This document shows positions 20,849 to 33,405 of a stretch of 64,000 bases of DNA, in pieces. Every line of letters begins with the position of its first letter. The first letter of the stretch is position 1. Source of the stretch: Reticulascus tulasneorum. Taxonomy: Eukaryota > Ascomycota > Sordariomycetes > Glomerellales > Reticulascaceae. A program made the position numbers and the translations under genes. The stretch lies in NCBI GenBank assembly GCA_001557505.1, contig LSAX01000001.1, positions 3,596,001 to 3,660,000 on the forward strand, given 5' to 3'. The notes under the pieces are model-generated. The model made no database searches. It was not told the origin of the DNA and was given only the letters and a program-made list of their open reading frames with translations.

Positions 20849-23805
20849 TCACCCTATGAACTCAGTGCTGAGGAGTGTTTCCCACGGCTGGCCAGTCACC
20901 CATACCTTCTCCATCAATCTCCTTGCCTTATGGACCTATTAAATCATCAAGTCAGTTGATAAATCGCCGTGTATTCACTTGGAGCTCACCTGAGTCATTC
21001 CATTGGTCTCCATGCTCCTGAACCGTTCCAGAATATGAGTTCGTTGTCCCTCATCCACCGTATCGCAGCCCGCTGTGAACATGGGGAACAAGAAACCCGT
21101 CTCTGCAGTTCCGCCTCGTCTTATGACGTCCATGCACGAGATGATACTCTGGACAGGGGTCTGCACGTCTGGGTGGTTTGATGGCCTGCCTAGTACCCGC
21201 CTGTGTAAATGGACGAGCCCTGCCCAATGGAATGCCTCGTTTGTTACATCCATCTCGCGGCGGTCGGTATCGTCAACGCTTCCAGCGTGGATGTGCTTGC
21301 AAGGCCGTGACTGCTGCGCCATACTGTCTCTTAGGTCCTGCTCGAGAAGCCTTGCACGATCGGATGTTTCTTGACCTGGAGTCCAGTCCAGACGCACCCG
21401 ATGATCAGGCCCGATTCTACTCGCATCGCAGCGGCGGGCTAATTCGGCAGTTTGAGCTAACAGATGAACACATCTCGTGGTGAATCCCATGATACAATCA
21501 ATTTCATCTTGGTCATCAGTGGCGTTGCCTATACCATAGTCGAGCAACCAGGCAGACGAAGAATCACTGCCAGTCGAACCACCACTAAGGCTCCCGAGGA
21601 CATCGAGATATGCAAACCAGCTCCACAGAAATGAGCACACCTGGTCCTCTCTGGAGCTGTATTTCATTGTTCTCAAATCCGTAAGTCTCTTTTTCATGAG
21701 GTCGCGAGCCAGACTCAAATGTTTTTGCCAAGGAATGTCATATCCAAACGCAGTGGGTGATATGATCTCCAGTGATGCCAACATTATGGCTGTAGCAAGA
21801 TTGGCATTGCATATAATCTGCTCACTGTCGTTAAGAGCTTGTCGCAAGGCCGGAAATATATCTTCCACCCAGAGGGCTATTCTCATCTCGGGCTCCTTTT
21901 GTTGAAGGAGCCTGGCTCTATGTGAAGCTTTGCGCTATTAGCGAGAGCATATGAGCAGGAAACGATGAAATCACACCAGAGTAAGCCAGTAGAAGACTCA
22001 AGAGATTGTCGTTTTTGACGGCCATTTGAGGCAGAATCGTGCGGAACGGATTTGACTGCGGATCATCGTATGGTACAAGGACTAAGTAATTAGTGGTGAT
22101 TGGCCAGGGAGTCCATGAGCTGCTTACCTCTAGCAGTGTGGTTTAAAAAGTGATGCTGATCCGCGTTAGACTTATGATTAGAAATACCAAACAAAAATGT
22201 AATACGTACGAAATACTGCGAGATCGTTGTTAGCGCAAGAAGATAACGCCATGCTATAGTGTTGAGGAGACATGTACATACCAGAAGGTTCATAGGGTTC
22301 TCTTGAAGTCTGCCGACATGTTTAGCTCATGCACTGCTATACGTTGAGTTGGCGACTCACTTAGAAGGAAGCGGTTCCAGGTCTCGGGGTATACGGATGG
22401 GTACAGGCTTATCGTAATAGCCTCCGGTGCCTTTAGAAATGGGATGGGATTGAAGGCCAAATCCAAACTCGAGCGGAAAAGGGTCTGCTCCTGCGCCATC
22501 TAGAGGGACATCCGTCGCCTCCCGGGAGATCGGTGAGACTCTGGAGATCGCATTCATATCATCATTCTTGTCAATATCCTCATCTCTGGCGCCGAGATCG
22601 AACCCGTAGAAGCTAGTTGCTTCAGAACCTTCAGCGTCTTGTTCCAAAAATGGTGGGATTGGATAGGGGAGGGTTAAGTTACTCTCGTGCTGATAGATAG
22701 GGCCAGGCGGTCCAGATAATAGCGAATGAACCGAGAGTCGACGGATTTCTGGTGATGCTGCTGACGGAAGAGTGAATCGTCCAGGGCCTCGGGCGTCGTC
22801 TTCACTGTATGTGGAAGAAGCTGCTGGAGTGAGGGGCGAGCCGAGAGATATTGATCCGGCGCCGGAGTGAAATCGCGGACTAGCCCCGTTCAGCGAGGAC
22901 GGCGACGAGAGAAAAGAGTGGCTTCGGAAGGGGTCTGCATCGCTACCTTCGGCAAGAGACTTGGCCCTCTTATGCGGCCTCGGGTACGAGGCTGTTGTTT
23001 GAGTTGAATCTCGGCGTGGCGACGCAGTGGAAACCGGGGTTTCGGGATGAACCATGTGACCTAACAGGGCAGGGGAAGCCATGCCGACTGCTACGTCCAG
23101 GATAGACGTACCGCAGAGGCTGTCGTCCTGGTGATCCATATTGGTGCCATCTTCAACACCGGTATAGCCCCGATGCTTCCTTTTGCCGAAGTCATAAGGC
23201 ACTGGTATGATTTGAGATGGTAATTTCGTAAACGTGTTTTGCTGCTTTTGGGTTTCTGGTAGTGTAAACCCAGCAACGGGGAATGCGTGATTGATCAACG
23301 TAAAAGGCCGCTGAGGTTGAGTCGGCGACTCTGGAGGGTTTCCATTCTCAGTTCCCGGGTATTCAGACCGCTTGGGCCGACGCCCGTCCCAATTCAATCG
23401 TATGCTATAATCACATGGTTCACCAGTCCTCTGGCAACTAGGCAGCCCATCTCGTAAGCTCATGCACAACACCAAGCACCACGGACGTAGGTGGGAGGGA
23501 GCTTAAGATCGAGCGAAACCCTCAGATTTTCCCCAGAATAAATAGGAAATGATTAGAAAGATGGAGGGAAAACAACGTACTTGATACAAGTTGGATGCTC
23601 CTCGCCGCACTTTACTTTGCGTGCTTTGCATGGCCTACATGCCAACAGAGGTTAGTATGGTCTTCTGCAACAGCCACGGATGTTCGCAAGCGGCAGGACT
23701 CCTTCGTGGCTGCAGCAATCCTCCTCATGTATGGGTAACTCACCAACATCCATTCCGACTTCTTCGTTTGGGTTCCGGCGCGCCTGGTTTCTTGGGGCGC
23801 GGCAT
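20849..23805 (-). CDS. Zn2Cys6 transcription factor, ACR-2-like
   Basis: Nine coding exons: 23805-23744, 23634-23581, 23437-22361, 22309-22282, 22215-22210, 22155-22128, 22081-21977, 21927-20990 and 20935-20849. They sum exactly to 794 codons plus stop. The zinc cluster is spread over exons 1-3: NGCWPCKARKVKC, then ...TCINCQRTGEPC, matching CX2CX6CX6CX2CX6C. A long Ser/Pro-rich linker follows. The C-terminal half is the fungal-specific regulatory domain (PF11951 type): ENPMNLLYF-HHFLNHTAR, ILPQMAVKNDN, LAYSASHRARLL, ATAIMLASLEIISP, ending LLSTEF. The best relation is the acriflavine-sensitivity regulator acr-2 of Neurospora. Exon 5 is only 6 nt (codons Tyr-Phe). The seventh intron ends in AAG. 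Target genes are unknown. Confidence 0.88.
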
Positions 23806-24432
23806 ACTAAGGCCTGGACCTCATGCCCAGGCGACAAGAAGAATCGTGCCTCACAGGACAACTACAAGATCCAGTGCGAACCACAAAGGGTGGGGTTGAA
23901 AGTGGGGTTTGGACGGTCATGCTACGCAATATCTGGTAGAAAGACCCTATTGCTAGAGTTCTCTTGGCCCGCGTAAAAGGGCCTTAGGTGGATTTCACTT
24001 CTCACGATGCCCTCAACCTACCCAGAGTGAAGTGTTTGGAGTCTAAACCCATCCCGCGCGGGTTGTTGTAACGGGAAGAATTACGAGAAATCCCCAAAGC
24101 TCTCCATCAATTAAGTCGCATACCGCCATTGGCCCGTTAGGTAAGGCCTGAATTGGGTTGCGCCGATACAAACGCCGATGACGGGATTGGATGCTTGACG
24201 CAAAAGCTTGCTGGGCCGTCCACGTGCCGAAAATCCTCAAGCGGCTCAGTGACAATTGATCATCTTGCGGGTAGATCTTATGAGCCGATGCGAATTCGCC
24301 TAGGTGTCATGCACAATTGGCGGGATCACAGCGGTCCTCACTTTTTCACATCAGCCTCCTGGTGGGGGGCACCGGGGTTGTACGAATCGGGCTTGCATGG
24401 CCTATGATCATCGCGTGCTGTATTGAATTGTG
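23806..24432. other. Promoter of the transcription factor gene
   Basis: Between the ATG of the transcription factor (-) and the stop codon of the WD40-cyclophilin (-). No further gene is seen. A CACGTG occurs near 24221. Confidence 0.5.
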
Positions 24433-26427
24433 CTACACAATGTCGATATTGAGAATCTTGATATCTTCCTCTGGCTTCTCCTTGTACGTCCGAACGTTCT
24501 CGATCTTGTGGATAACATCCAACCCTTGCGTAGCTCGTCCAAATATCGTGTGGCCGCCGTCCAGCCAGGGCTAAAAACATGTTAGTTGACGTGCCAGCAC
24601 CCGAGAAGTGGCGAAAATGGGAAGTACTCACCGTCTTTTCGGTGGTGATGAAGAATTGACTGCCATTGGTGTTTGGTCCCGCGTTTGCCATGCTCACCGT
24701 ATATGGCTTGTCATGCTTTAAACTGCTGAACTCATCTGCAAACTCTCGACCCCAGATACTCTCGCCACCTGTGCCATCTCCAAGAGGATCCCCTCCCTGT
24801 ATCATAAACTTGCGAATGACTCGGTGAAATATCGTGTTGTTGTAGTAGCCTCGCTTTGAGTGAGTGACAAAGTTCTCCACAGCCTTCGGTGCCGCATCGG
24901 GAAAGAGGCGTATGTGAATATCGCCATATGACGTGTGAAGCACTGCTGCTGTCCCTGTTTCAGCTGCCTTGGCCTGGACGGCTTTCTTCTGGCCAAGAAG
25001 GGTTGGCTTTTCGTTCTGGACATCTCTTGTCGATTTCGAAACATCCTCCTCATTAGTGAACATGTAGAATCGCACCTTTCCAACACCTGTGGCCACTAGA
25101 ATCGGATCCCTCGTTTCTGACTCTTGGAGCAGGGGATTATTTGAGGCACCCATTTCAACCGTAGTGATTCCTTTCTTCTGCGGCTGACCTTGATAAATGG
25201 CAAGGTTGACAGCCCTGAAGCTTTCATCCTTGGCATAGATTTTCACCACTTGGTTTGTATATGTGTTGAGGACCTTGATTCCGAGAATCGACCCGTATAT
25301 AATGAAATGCCCGGATTCATCAAATATGACGTTTGCCTTGTCCTTGTAAGAAGGCGACTCTATCTCTCTTTCGAGGGCAAATCTCCGACCAAATTCAACA
25401 GCATCAAGTTTTTGAACTGCGGTCCCGGCCTGCTGCATCTCTTCAATTACTTGAAGCGACTCATCGTATGTTCTGTGAAGTTTTGCTGTAGCAAACTCAA
25501 AAACTCGGATCTTCCTATCGGGCAGAGAGAATGTCGCAAACTGTTTACCGGAAGGCGAGATCGTGAGCGAGGTCGGAACAGACTTTGCCTTCTTGAAGTC
25601 AAACAGGTTTGTCGAACTTTTGAATTCAAAAACATTTTCCGGCTTCTCGTAGCTGCCCCCGGGCCTCCAATATTCGATCATACCTTTGTCGTCGACGGAG
25701 ACAACGCAGTCATAAGGGTCATTGAATGACATGATTGAGACAGCGCTCCTGTGAAGGCCCTTGATCGTATGAATTGGGTCTTGATTCTCCCCTCTCCCGT
25801 CAAAGACGTGAATTAAAGGGTTGGATTCCTCAGACACTGCGAGGAGTGGAAGAGACGCCCCCCGCTTGTGTATCCAACAGATACACCGAGGCATGAAACT
25901 CAGTGTCAACATTGAAAGGAGATCGAAGGTGATGACGTCGAAGATCTTGACAGTCTGATCCGCCCCAGTAGTTGCGAAACTCCTCCCATCCTGACTGACC
26001 GACACTGAGAGTATCTCCCCTTGATGCGCCTTGAACTCCTTTACGAATTCGATTCCTTGAGCCACTTTCTTCCAAAACTTGACTACGCCATCGACTGACG
26101 AGGTAATCAAGAAGTCCGTTAGAGGAGTCATTGTGACAAACGCCAGTTGTTCCTTGTGCATCAGGGATTTTGAGTACCGAGCGGCCTTAGGAAGTGCCGC
26201 AACATATAGCTTTTCGTATGGAAGAACTCGACGCTTCTTTTTAGGGGCTTCGATGGGCAACTGGGGTCCCATATCGTCATCGGAGGAGCTATCTGCGTTC
26301 CTGTCAGTAATCAGTACGCATACTGGATGTTTCCTCGCAGAGACTTGCCGTCCTCTTCTTGCTTCGCAAAGTCTTCATGACTTCTCTTATTGGACTTGCT
26401 GTCCTCGTCGGATCGGGAGGCGGCCAT
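24433..26427 (-). CDS. WD40-cyclophilin peptidyl-prolyl isomerase (PPWD1/Cyp15 type)
   Basis: Exons 26427-26345, 26288-24632 and 24570-24433 encode 625 residues. N-terminal part: basic/acidic lead, then [17 protein letters not shown] and four or so WD40 repeats ([25 protein letters not shown]). The C-terminal 160 residues are a cyclophilin domain with [24 protein letters not shown] (catalytic Arg and the FMIQGGD core), NGSQFFIT and, after the last intron, [12 protein letters not shown]. Human PPWD1 is a spliceosome-associated isomerase, and the same domain order occurs in fungal cyp15. Likely nuclear. Intron 1 has a modest GTCTCT donor; intron 2 has GTGAGT and a TTTTTAG acceptor. Confidence 0.92.
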
Positions 26428-27009
26428 GCTATCTATTTGGAAGGAAGAATCCTGGCGTTGTGCCTGTTTCCCGGTCCTGGAAAGGCTCGGAGGATCTTGC
26501 AGTAGTTGGGAAAAGGCTGAGGATTGCGGGAAGCTGCCTTGACAACCTGGAGAGAAAGATAAGCTGGCGTTATAGGGCTGACGAATCATGAGTGCCCTCT
26601 AATTAAGCAGCCTTGCCTCCAGCCGGGCGGCTCCCCTAGAAATAATCCACCCTGTAGCATAGACCCACTGAACGAGGAGCTTTCTCCACTGGATGCACAC
26701 CTACGAATGCAAACCAATGTTTAACTAGGACCGTACCCAGTGGATTACCCCAATTGAGGCCTCTGACGTATCTTTGATCTCATAGTCGACCTACCTACAG
26801 GGGGCTAGTAGATAATCATGAGATCACTTGGAACATAAGTTTTTGTGAGGCAGGGTCGTAGCATGCTTTTACACATTTATGATACCCAATCTCTATTTAT
26901 GTGCCATATACTTTGACAGCTTGCTTTTTGACTCGATATTCTCCCATATTCTGATCCTCCTTCGCACCCTCTCTAGTAATTCTCAACTACATCACCTCAA
27001 GTGGTCAAT
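26428..27009. other. Divergent intergenic region, cyclophilin and AIG1-like gene
   Basis: Shared promoter region of two divergent genes. The right part is AT- and CT-rich (5' leader). No other feature is seen. Confidence 0.5.
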
Positions 27010-27772
27010 ATGGCTCGGCACCGTCTCCAGCGACTGGACTCGCCATCTCGAACGGTGTCTCTAGTTATTCACATCGCAGGCATATCCTCCTTTCTTGCGT
27101 CCTTCCAATTCCTTTCCCAACTCGATATTCCGGTAGCAGTGGGCTACGGAGGCCATTTCCAATTCTTCACAAATATTGGGCTTCTTCTGGCCTTCTTTAC
27201 TTTCTGTTTTGGGTTTTTGGCCGATGTCACATTACATCCGAAATTATTTGCGGCAAAGAATGCGCTTTCAGTGTGCGCGACTCCCATCGAGGTCCTCATT
27301 AGCACTTTATACTGGGGCATATCGGCCATTGACAAGTCGTTACTCTTCCCGCCGGAGTTCCAACTACACTGGTTGCCCGACGTCGGATTTCACCTCGTTC
27401 CAGCCGTCATGTTAACGCTTGACCTTTTGCTGCTGAGTCCTCCGTGGACCATTCGAGTGTATTCCACCATGATGATGACGTTTGTGATTGCCCTGCTATA
27501 CTGGGCCTGGGTGGAGTATTGCTTCAGTAAGAATGGATGGTAAGTTTGAGTTTTTGGGGGTGCCCTATGCGATGGGGTTATAGTTAACAGATCCCAGGTA
27601 TCCGTACCCAATGTTTGAACTTCTTGACACGCCCCAGCGAGTTGCTCTGTTCACGTTCTCTGCTGGTCTGGCAACTGCCAGTACTAGCGTCCTGAAATGG
27701 GTCTATGGGCGGGTGAATGGCTATGAGAAGCTGGAGAAGGAGGCAACTCAGCCATTCAAGAAAGTTAACTGA
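27010..27772 (+). CDS. FAR-17a/AIG1-like integral membrane protein
   Basis: Exons 27010-27539 and 27598-27772 give 234 residues. The protein has about six hydrophobic segments and belongs by pattern to the FAR-17a/AIG1 family. In the animal members (AIG1, ADTRP) a membrane-embedded Thr and His hydrolyse fatty acid esters of hydroxy fatty acids. Candidates for that pair here are Thr54 in QFFTNIG and His128 in FHLVPAV. The second exon adds a YPYPMFELLD segment and a final TM before a Lys-rich tail. The start is placed at the ATG at 27010. Fungal members are uncharacterised; an enzymatic role is inferred from the family. Confidence 0.85.
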
Positions 27773-28454
27773 GAGATTTTATGTCTTTGAGTTGGGATGT
27801 ATGACTAAATAGAAGGCCGTTGGCATCTTGTCCATTTAGAAGGTAGTAGTAATATGATCGATCATAGGCTGGAAACCTTTGACTGGGGTCTTCACGGTTT
27901 GGTGGCACAGTATCTTACAGGCAATAAGCCGCACATCATCTTGATTTTGAGTACAATGAGTCAGACGACATAAGCAGTAGCCATCATGGGTGAACCTGTT
28001 GTACAATGTCTTCGTCAGACGCCCGTTCTCCACAATCGCATTCAAAAAGAAAGTAACGGTCCACCACAAAATTAACTGCCAAGCACAGACACAGCCCATG
28101 CACAATGAATGACAGGAGCGGACGTGGAGGGCGCAACAAGGGCCACCTGCAGGCGGTCTGTCCTACCACCTTGTTGGATTTTGTACCTTGCCCCAAGTAC
28201 CGGTCGGGTGACATTTCGGACGGGAGCTTCGCTACTGAAGACCCCCAATGCACGTCTTTTTGGCGGGGTCGGTCGACAAATCGGCCATGATCCATTTTCT
28301 ATAAAATTTTCAAACTCCCCAAGCTCTTCCCGACTCCTCTGGCAGCTTTCCAGAGAACATTGGACTGCATTGAGAGTCTTCGACCAAACTCGTGTAATTC
28401 CTAGTACTCTATTTACTCATACCATCTGGTCAAGATCTCGTCTTCCTTGCCGCA
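27773..28454. other. Promoter region of DAHP synthase
   Basis: 3' flank of the AIG1-like gene and promoter of the next gene. A TGAGTCA at 27957-27963 is a possible Gcn4/CpcA-type site. The last 150 nt before the ATG are pyrimidine-rich. No gene is seen. Confidence 0.5.
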
Positions 28455-29749
<1,295 letters not shown>

Positions 29750-30092
29750 ACTCCCACGAGCGTTTACGTTGTGGGACAGAAGAGTGCCTTGGGAGCTTGC
29801 GGTTTCCCGCCGGCATGTATCGGGAGTTATAGAGACCACTCAACACAGGTGCGAGGGGGATTCATGGTATATATCTTCAAAAGTTGCATTATTGGCATTA
29901 AGCGGGCGGTAACGAGGGAAGCAAAACTAGGCGAAAAACGTAAGCCGAATGGCTGTGAAGTTGAAAAATCACCATACTTCTGATATAACGAGCAATGCCA
30001 TTTTTTTAATTACATACATTTATTCGGTGATGAGCAGGCGAGTTGATATACTGGTCAAAATTTAGGACGAGATAGGGGCAGCAAGCAAAATA
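29750..30092. other. 3' flank of DAHP synthase
   Basis: AT-rich 3' UTR and spacer with poly-T and poly-A tracts near 30000. No gene is seen. Confidence 0.5.
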
Positions 30093-30293
30093 TCATAACG
30101 GCAAGTCAATCACGTCAGGGTCTGTGGCAGACAGACCCTCTCTGTTCTTGGCGTCTTTTGAGAACGGAGACTTTTGGGAGTCCACTAAGAAGTCATGTAA
30201 TTGAGAGACACTGGAGCTGTTTTGCTCCCGAGGTTGCTGACTTGAGAAGGCACGGGAGCGATCACGTGACTGTTCCCAGTGGCCAATGAGCAT
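30093..30293 (-). CDS. Candidate small protein (66 aa), possibly mitochondrial
   Basis: An intronless frame of 66 codons divergent from cytochrome c1. The first 20 residues are Arg-containing and include SRAFSSQQ, which resembles a mitochondrial presequence cleavage region. The rest is hydrophilic and looks protein-like: SVSQLHDFLVD, SPFSKDAKNREG, then a C-terminal DPDVIDLPL. Codon choice is like that of neighbouring genes. Against it, the ATG and codons 9-12 overlap the CCAAT and CACGTG motifs that look like promoter elements of CYT1, and I know no named homologue. The true start could be further downstream or in another exon. Confidence 0.4.
   Translation of the reverse strand: MLIGHWEQSRDRSRAFSSQQPREQNSSSVSQLHDFLVDSQKSPFSKDAKNREGLSATDPDVIDLPL
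30263..30287 (+). promoter_or_regulatory. CACGTG and CCAAT motifs upstream of cytochrome c1
   Basis: TCACGTGA at 30262-30269 (Cbf1-type) and CCAAT at 30283-30287 (HAP/CBC-type) lie within 180 nt before the CYT1 ATG. In yeast, Cbf1 and the HAP complex both act on respiratory-chain genes. The pair therefore fits the gene, but there is no experimental evidence for it here. Confidence 0.45.
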
Positions 30294-30440
30294 CGGGCCA
30301 TTTCGGAAACTACCTCAATTCTGGCGATTTTCAACTTCGACCATCAAGTTTTCGAACCTCCGTCACCGAGGGCGAACAACCAATTGCCCTTTCATCTTGA
30401 TTGCGGCTTTCCCTGTAGCTGAGGATACAGCTTGCCTATC

Positions 30441-31722
30441 ATGTTGGCAAGGTCTTGCCTGCGCTCGACGCGCACCTTCAAAAATGGCGCGGTCAACCTC
30501 TCCAAGGTACGAAATCGAATGATCATCATTCCCTGATTTCCCGAGACAGTGGTCACCACGCCATTGCGTTCACCAAAACCACTCAATCGCAATCGCTTGG
30601 GTCTTTTGAAGCTGGGAATATGGGCTGACGATCTTCTGAATAGCGTGCGGCCTCTTCTAGCTCCGGGTCTACCGCCGAAGCCTCTCCTGCCCGACTTAAT
30701 CTCGCCGCTATCACCTCCACTGCCTTCGCCGCGGGTTCCATGGCCTGGTACTATCATCTCTATGGACCTACAGCCCATGCTATGACACCAGCTGAAGAAG
30801 GGTGAGTGGATTGTTCCTTGAAATCCTGTTGAGCAGCGGAACGTGTGCTTCGGCAACCTTTCCATGCCATTGAGGCATAATCGACCTAACCGTACTTGGG
30901 TCATTCAACAACATCTTACTGATCTATAACCAGGCTGCATCCAACATCATATCCCTGGATCCACCAGCAATGGTTCAAGACTTTTGATCATCAGGCGTAA
31001 GGCATTCCACTCTCACATTTTGTTAGCCGGCCCTAACCTAGGAACACAGACTCCGACGAGGTTTCCAGGTCTACCGAGAGGTCTGCGCATCATGCCACTC
31101 GCTGAGCCGTGTTCCTTACCGAACTTTGGTCGGTACGATCTTGACTGTCGACGAAGCCAAGGCACTGGCCGAGGAGAACGAATACCCCGGTGAGCCTAAT
31201 GATCAGGGTGATATCGAAATGCGGCCCGGAAAGCTCTCGGACTACCTCCCAGCACCGTACAAGAATGATGAGGCAGCTCGGTTCTCCAACAATGGCGCCC
31301 TGCCTCCGGATTTGAGTTTGATTATCAAGGCGCGACACGGCGGATGCGATTATGTCTTCAGCTTGTTGACCGGCTACCCCGAAGAAGCCCCAGCTGGTGT
31401 ACAGCTTGGTGAGGGTTTGAACTTCAATCCTTACTTCCCTGGTACCGGCATTGCCATGGCTCGCGTCCTTTACGATGGACTTGTAGACTATGAGGATGAA
31501 ACCCCAGCATCAGCCTCGCAGATGGCCAAGGACGTTGTGGAGTTCCTCAACTGGGCAGCTGAGCCCGAGATGGACGACCGGAAGCGTATGGGTATGAAGG
31601 TTCTGGTGGCAACCGCGACCTTGTGGGCACTGAGCATCTGGGTCAAGAGGTACAAGTGGGCCTGGCTCAAGTCAAGAAAGCTTGTCTACGACGCTCCCAA
31701 GGACACGAACGTTCGACGTTAA
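30441..31722 (+). CDS. CYT1: Cytochrome c1, heme protein of respiratory complex III
   Basis: Exons 30441-30506, 30644-30801, 30934-30996 and 31050-31722 give 319 residues. Cytochrome c1 passes electrons from the Rieske protein to cytochrome c in the inner mitochondrial membrane. The N-terminus is bipartite: basic [16 protein letters not shown], then a Ser/Ala-rich stretch and a hydrophobic sorting segment ([19 protein letters not shown]). The heme-binding CASCH is at residues 108-112 after [10 protein letters not shown]; the following [12 protein letters not shown] is diagnostic. The axial Met lies in [16 protein letters not shown] single C-terminal TM helix ([15 protein letters not shown]) with a basic tail faces the matrix. 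Length is normal. Confidence 0.95.
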
Positions 31723-32541
31723 ATCGCCCCTCTTGTCTCTGTTGTATGTTATACTAGACTCTCTAAAACGACTCCTTTGTGGCTCGGGGCGATGGCAAAG
31801 ACGAAAATCGTCGTTGGGAGCAACCGGGAGAGTGATAGATTGTAAATCAGATGATTATTATTTTGCAGAACTCAAGTCTTCCAGTACAATGTGATGGAAG
31901 CGATCCGTTATAGGAGACAAATCCGAACAAAACCACTGTCCATCAATTTCCTTCCCCTTGCACTCAACATGAAGCTTTTATAGGCCGATGGGTGTTAAGA
32001 GAGTTGCAAGAATTGAGGGTTGTTTGTAGTGTCTGGGTCGACTCTGGCTCGGCCACTGGGTTTCTATTCATAAGTCATCCACAACAACGGGGCTGGGGAC
32101 AACAGAACCCATGAAGCATCCTTTTGCTACTTGCTTATCTCCCTTGTTCAGGTGGAATCTTCCATATTCTCTTTATTGATATACTTGTTCGTGAAATTTA
32201 TATAATTTGGCTTTCGGGGCGTCTGAAATTTAAGATATTCAGCGTGTTGGACTTGTGTTTTCTGCGCTTAGCCACAGCGCTGCCTAGACGGATTTTATAG
32301 GCTGCAAAACCCCACCACGATTAGCAACAAAGACCAGTCCGCCCAGGCATAAGCCAAGCACCAAAACAGAACCGACCCTGAGTCCTGCATGGGATATCAC
32401 CCAACCAACCTCAACCGACCTCGTCCTTCTCCTCTTTTCCACCCTCGACATCAATTCACGCCTTCGTCTCCCCTCACTTGCCTCAAAAATCGCTCATCGA
32501 CCGCTGCGCGTCCCCGTTCCTGGCGTTTAAGACCCAGAACC
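31723..32541. other. Intergenic region and CT-rich leader
   Basis: 3' flank of CYT1, then a promoter whose last 150 nt are strongly pyrimidine-rich. The frame of the next gene stays open up to 32389, but its upstream codons (Pro/Arg/Ser-rich) reflect the CT-rich leader. Confidence 0.5.
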
Positions 32542-33405
32542 ATGCCATCCGTCGCGGAAGAGCAGCCGCGGATGGCGCCGGGCAAGAAACGGAGGCGGGA
32601 CAACGACGTCAACGACCTACCGATGCCTTTGTACGAGAAACTGGCCCAATACTCGACCACCCGAGATGCTGATGGTGCCTTCGGCAGGCCTGCCCATCAG
32701 GATTTCCTTGCCGTGCTGAATAACAACGAGCGGCTGATCGTCAGCCCCCACGGTGAGCCGATGCTGGAATCCGTGCCGAGGAGGATCATACCTTTGCCAG
32801 TGGCTAAGAGGGCTCGAATCTTCTCCGAAGAGGACACTGAGCCACACGGGTTCCAGAGCCATCAGACGTACGACTCCCAGAAGCGGAGTAGACACAGCAG
32901 ATCACCTTCAAATTCCCGGATTCTGCAAGACCAGACGGATGGCGGCAACAGAACACAACCGACCAGAACGAACTCGACCTTGCTACTCAGTCCCTGTCAC
33001 ATTTGTCACAGACGGCCCACGAAGAAGTCAGACCTCGATTCCTTCGCAGACTGCCAGGGCTGCGGCCAACGCACATGCTTTGTGTGCATACGAGCATGTC
33101 CAGGCTGGCCAGCGGAGCAGCGAGCGGAGGATGACGCCTGCATATTATCAGAAGAGGAGGTGCTCTCGCGATCATTCCACATGGATGATGTTGGGGAAGA
33201 AGCACAGGAAACAAGGCCAGCGCCCGGCACGTCGAAAGAAGGACAAACACACTCGCGAAGTGGCGGAGGGCACACAGGCAAGACGGAAGACGGATGGGCA
33301 TCAGGCGGGCATCGACAGATGGTCTGCAGTCGGTGCTGTATAGAGAAAGGAGAGGAGGGCGACGTTGTCTGCCTAGGATGTTTGTCACGGATGGAAGCCG
33401 TGTGA
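32542..33405 (+). CDS. Fungal protein with C-terminal cysteine-rich (zinc-binding-type) region
   Basis: Single exon, 287 residues from the ATG at 32542. The N-terminus has a GKKRRRD basic cluster (possible nuclear localisation) and then a conserved-looking block, LPMPLYEKLAQYS. The C-terminal half has two cysteine groups: CHIC at residue 152, CQGCGQRTCFVC, and later CSRCC with CLGC near the end. Spacing of C-X2-C pairs suggests two or more zinc sites in a RING- or PHD-like cross-brace, with a low-complexity insertion (Gly/Ser/Thr) between them. I do not recognise the exact family. It is likely nuclear. Short in-frame ATG-less codons upstream belong to the leader. Confidence 0.75.
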   Translation: MPSVAEEQPRMAPGKKRRRDNDVNDLPMPLYEKLAQYSTTRDADGAFGRPAHQDFLAVLNNNERLIVSPHGEPMLESVPRRIIPLPVAKRARIFSEEDTEPHGFQSHQTYDSQKRSRHSRSPSNSRILQDQTDGGNRTQPTRTNSTLLLSPCHICHRRPTKKSDLDSFADCQGCGQRTCFVCIRACPGWPAEQRAEDDACILSEEEVLSRSFHMDDVGEEAQETRPAPGTSKEGQTHSRSGGGHTGKTEDGWASGGHRQMVCSRCCIEKGEEGDVVCLGCLSRMEAV

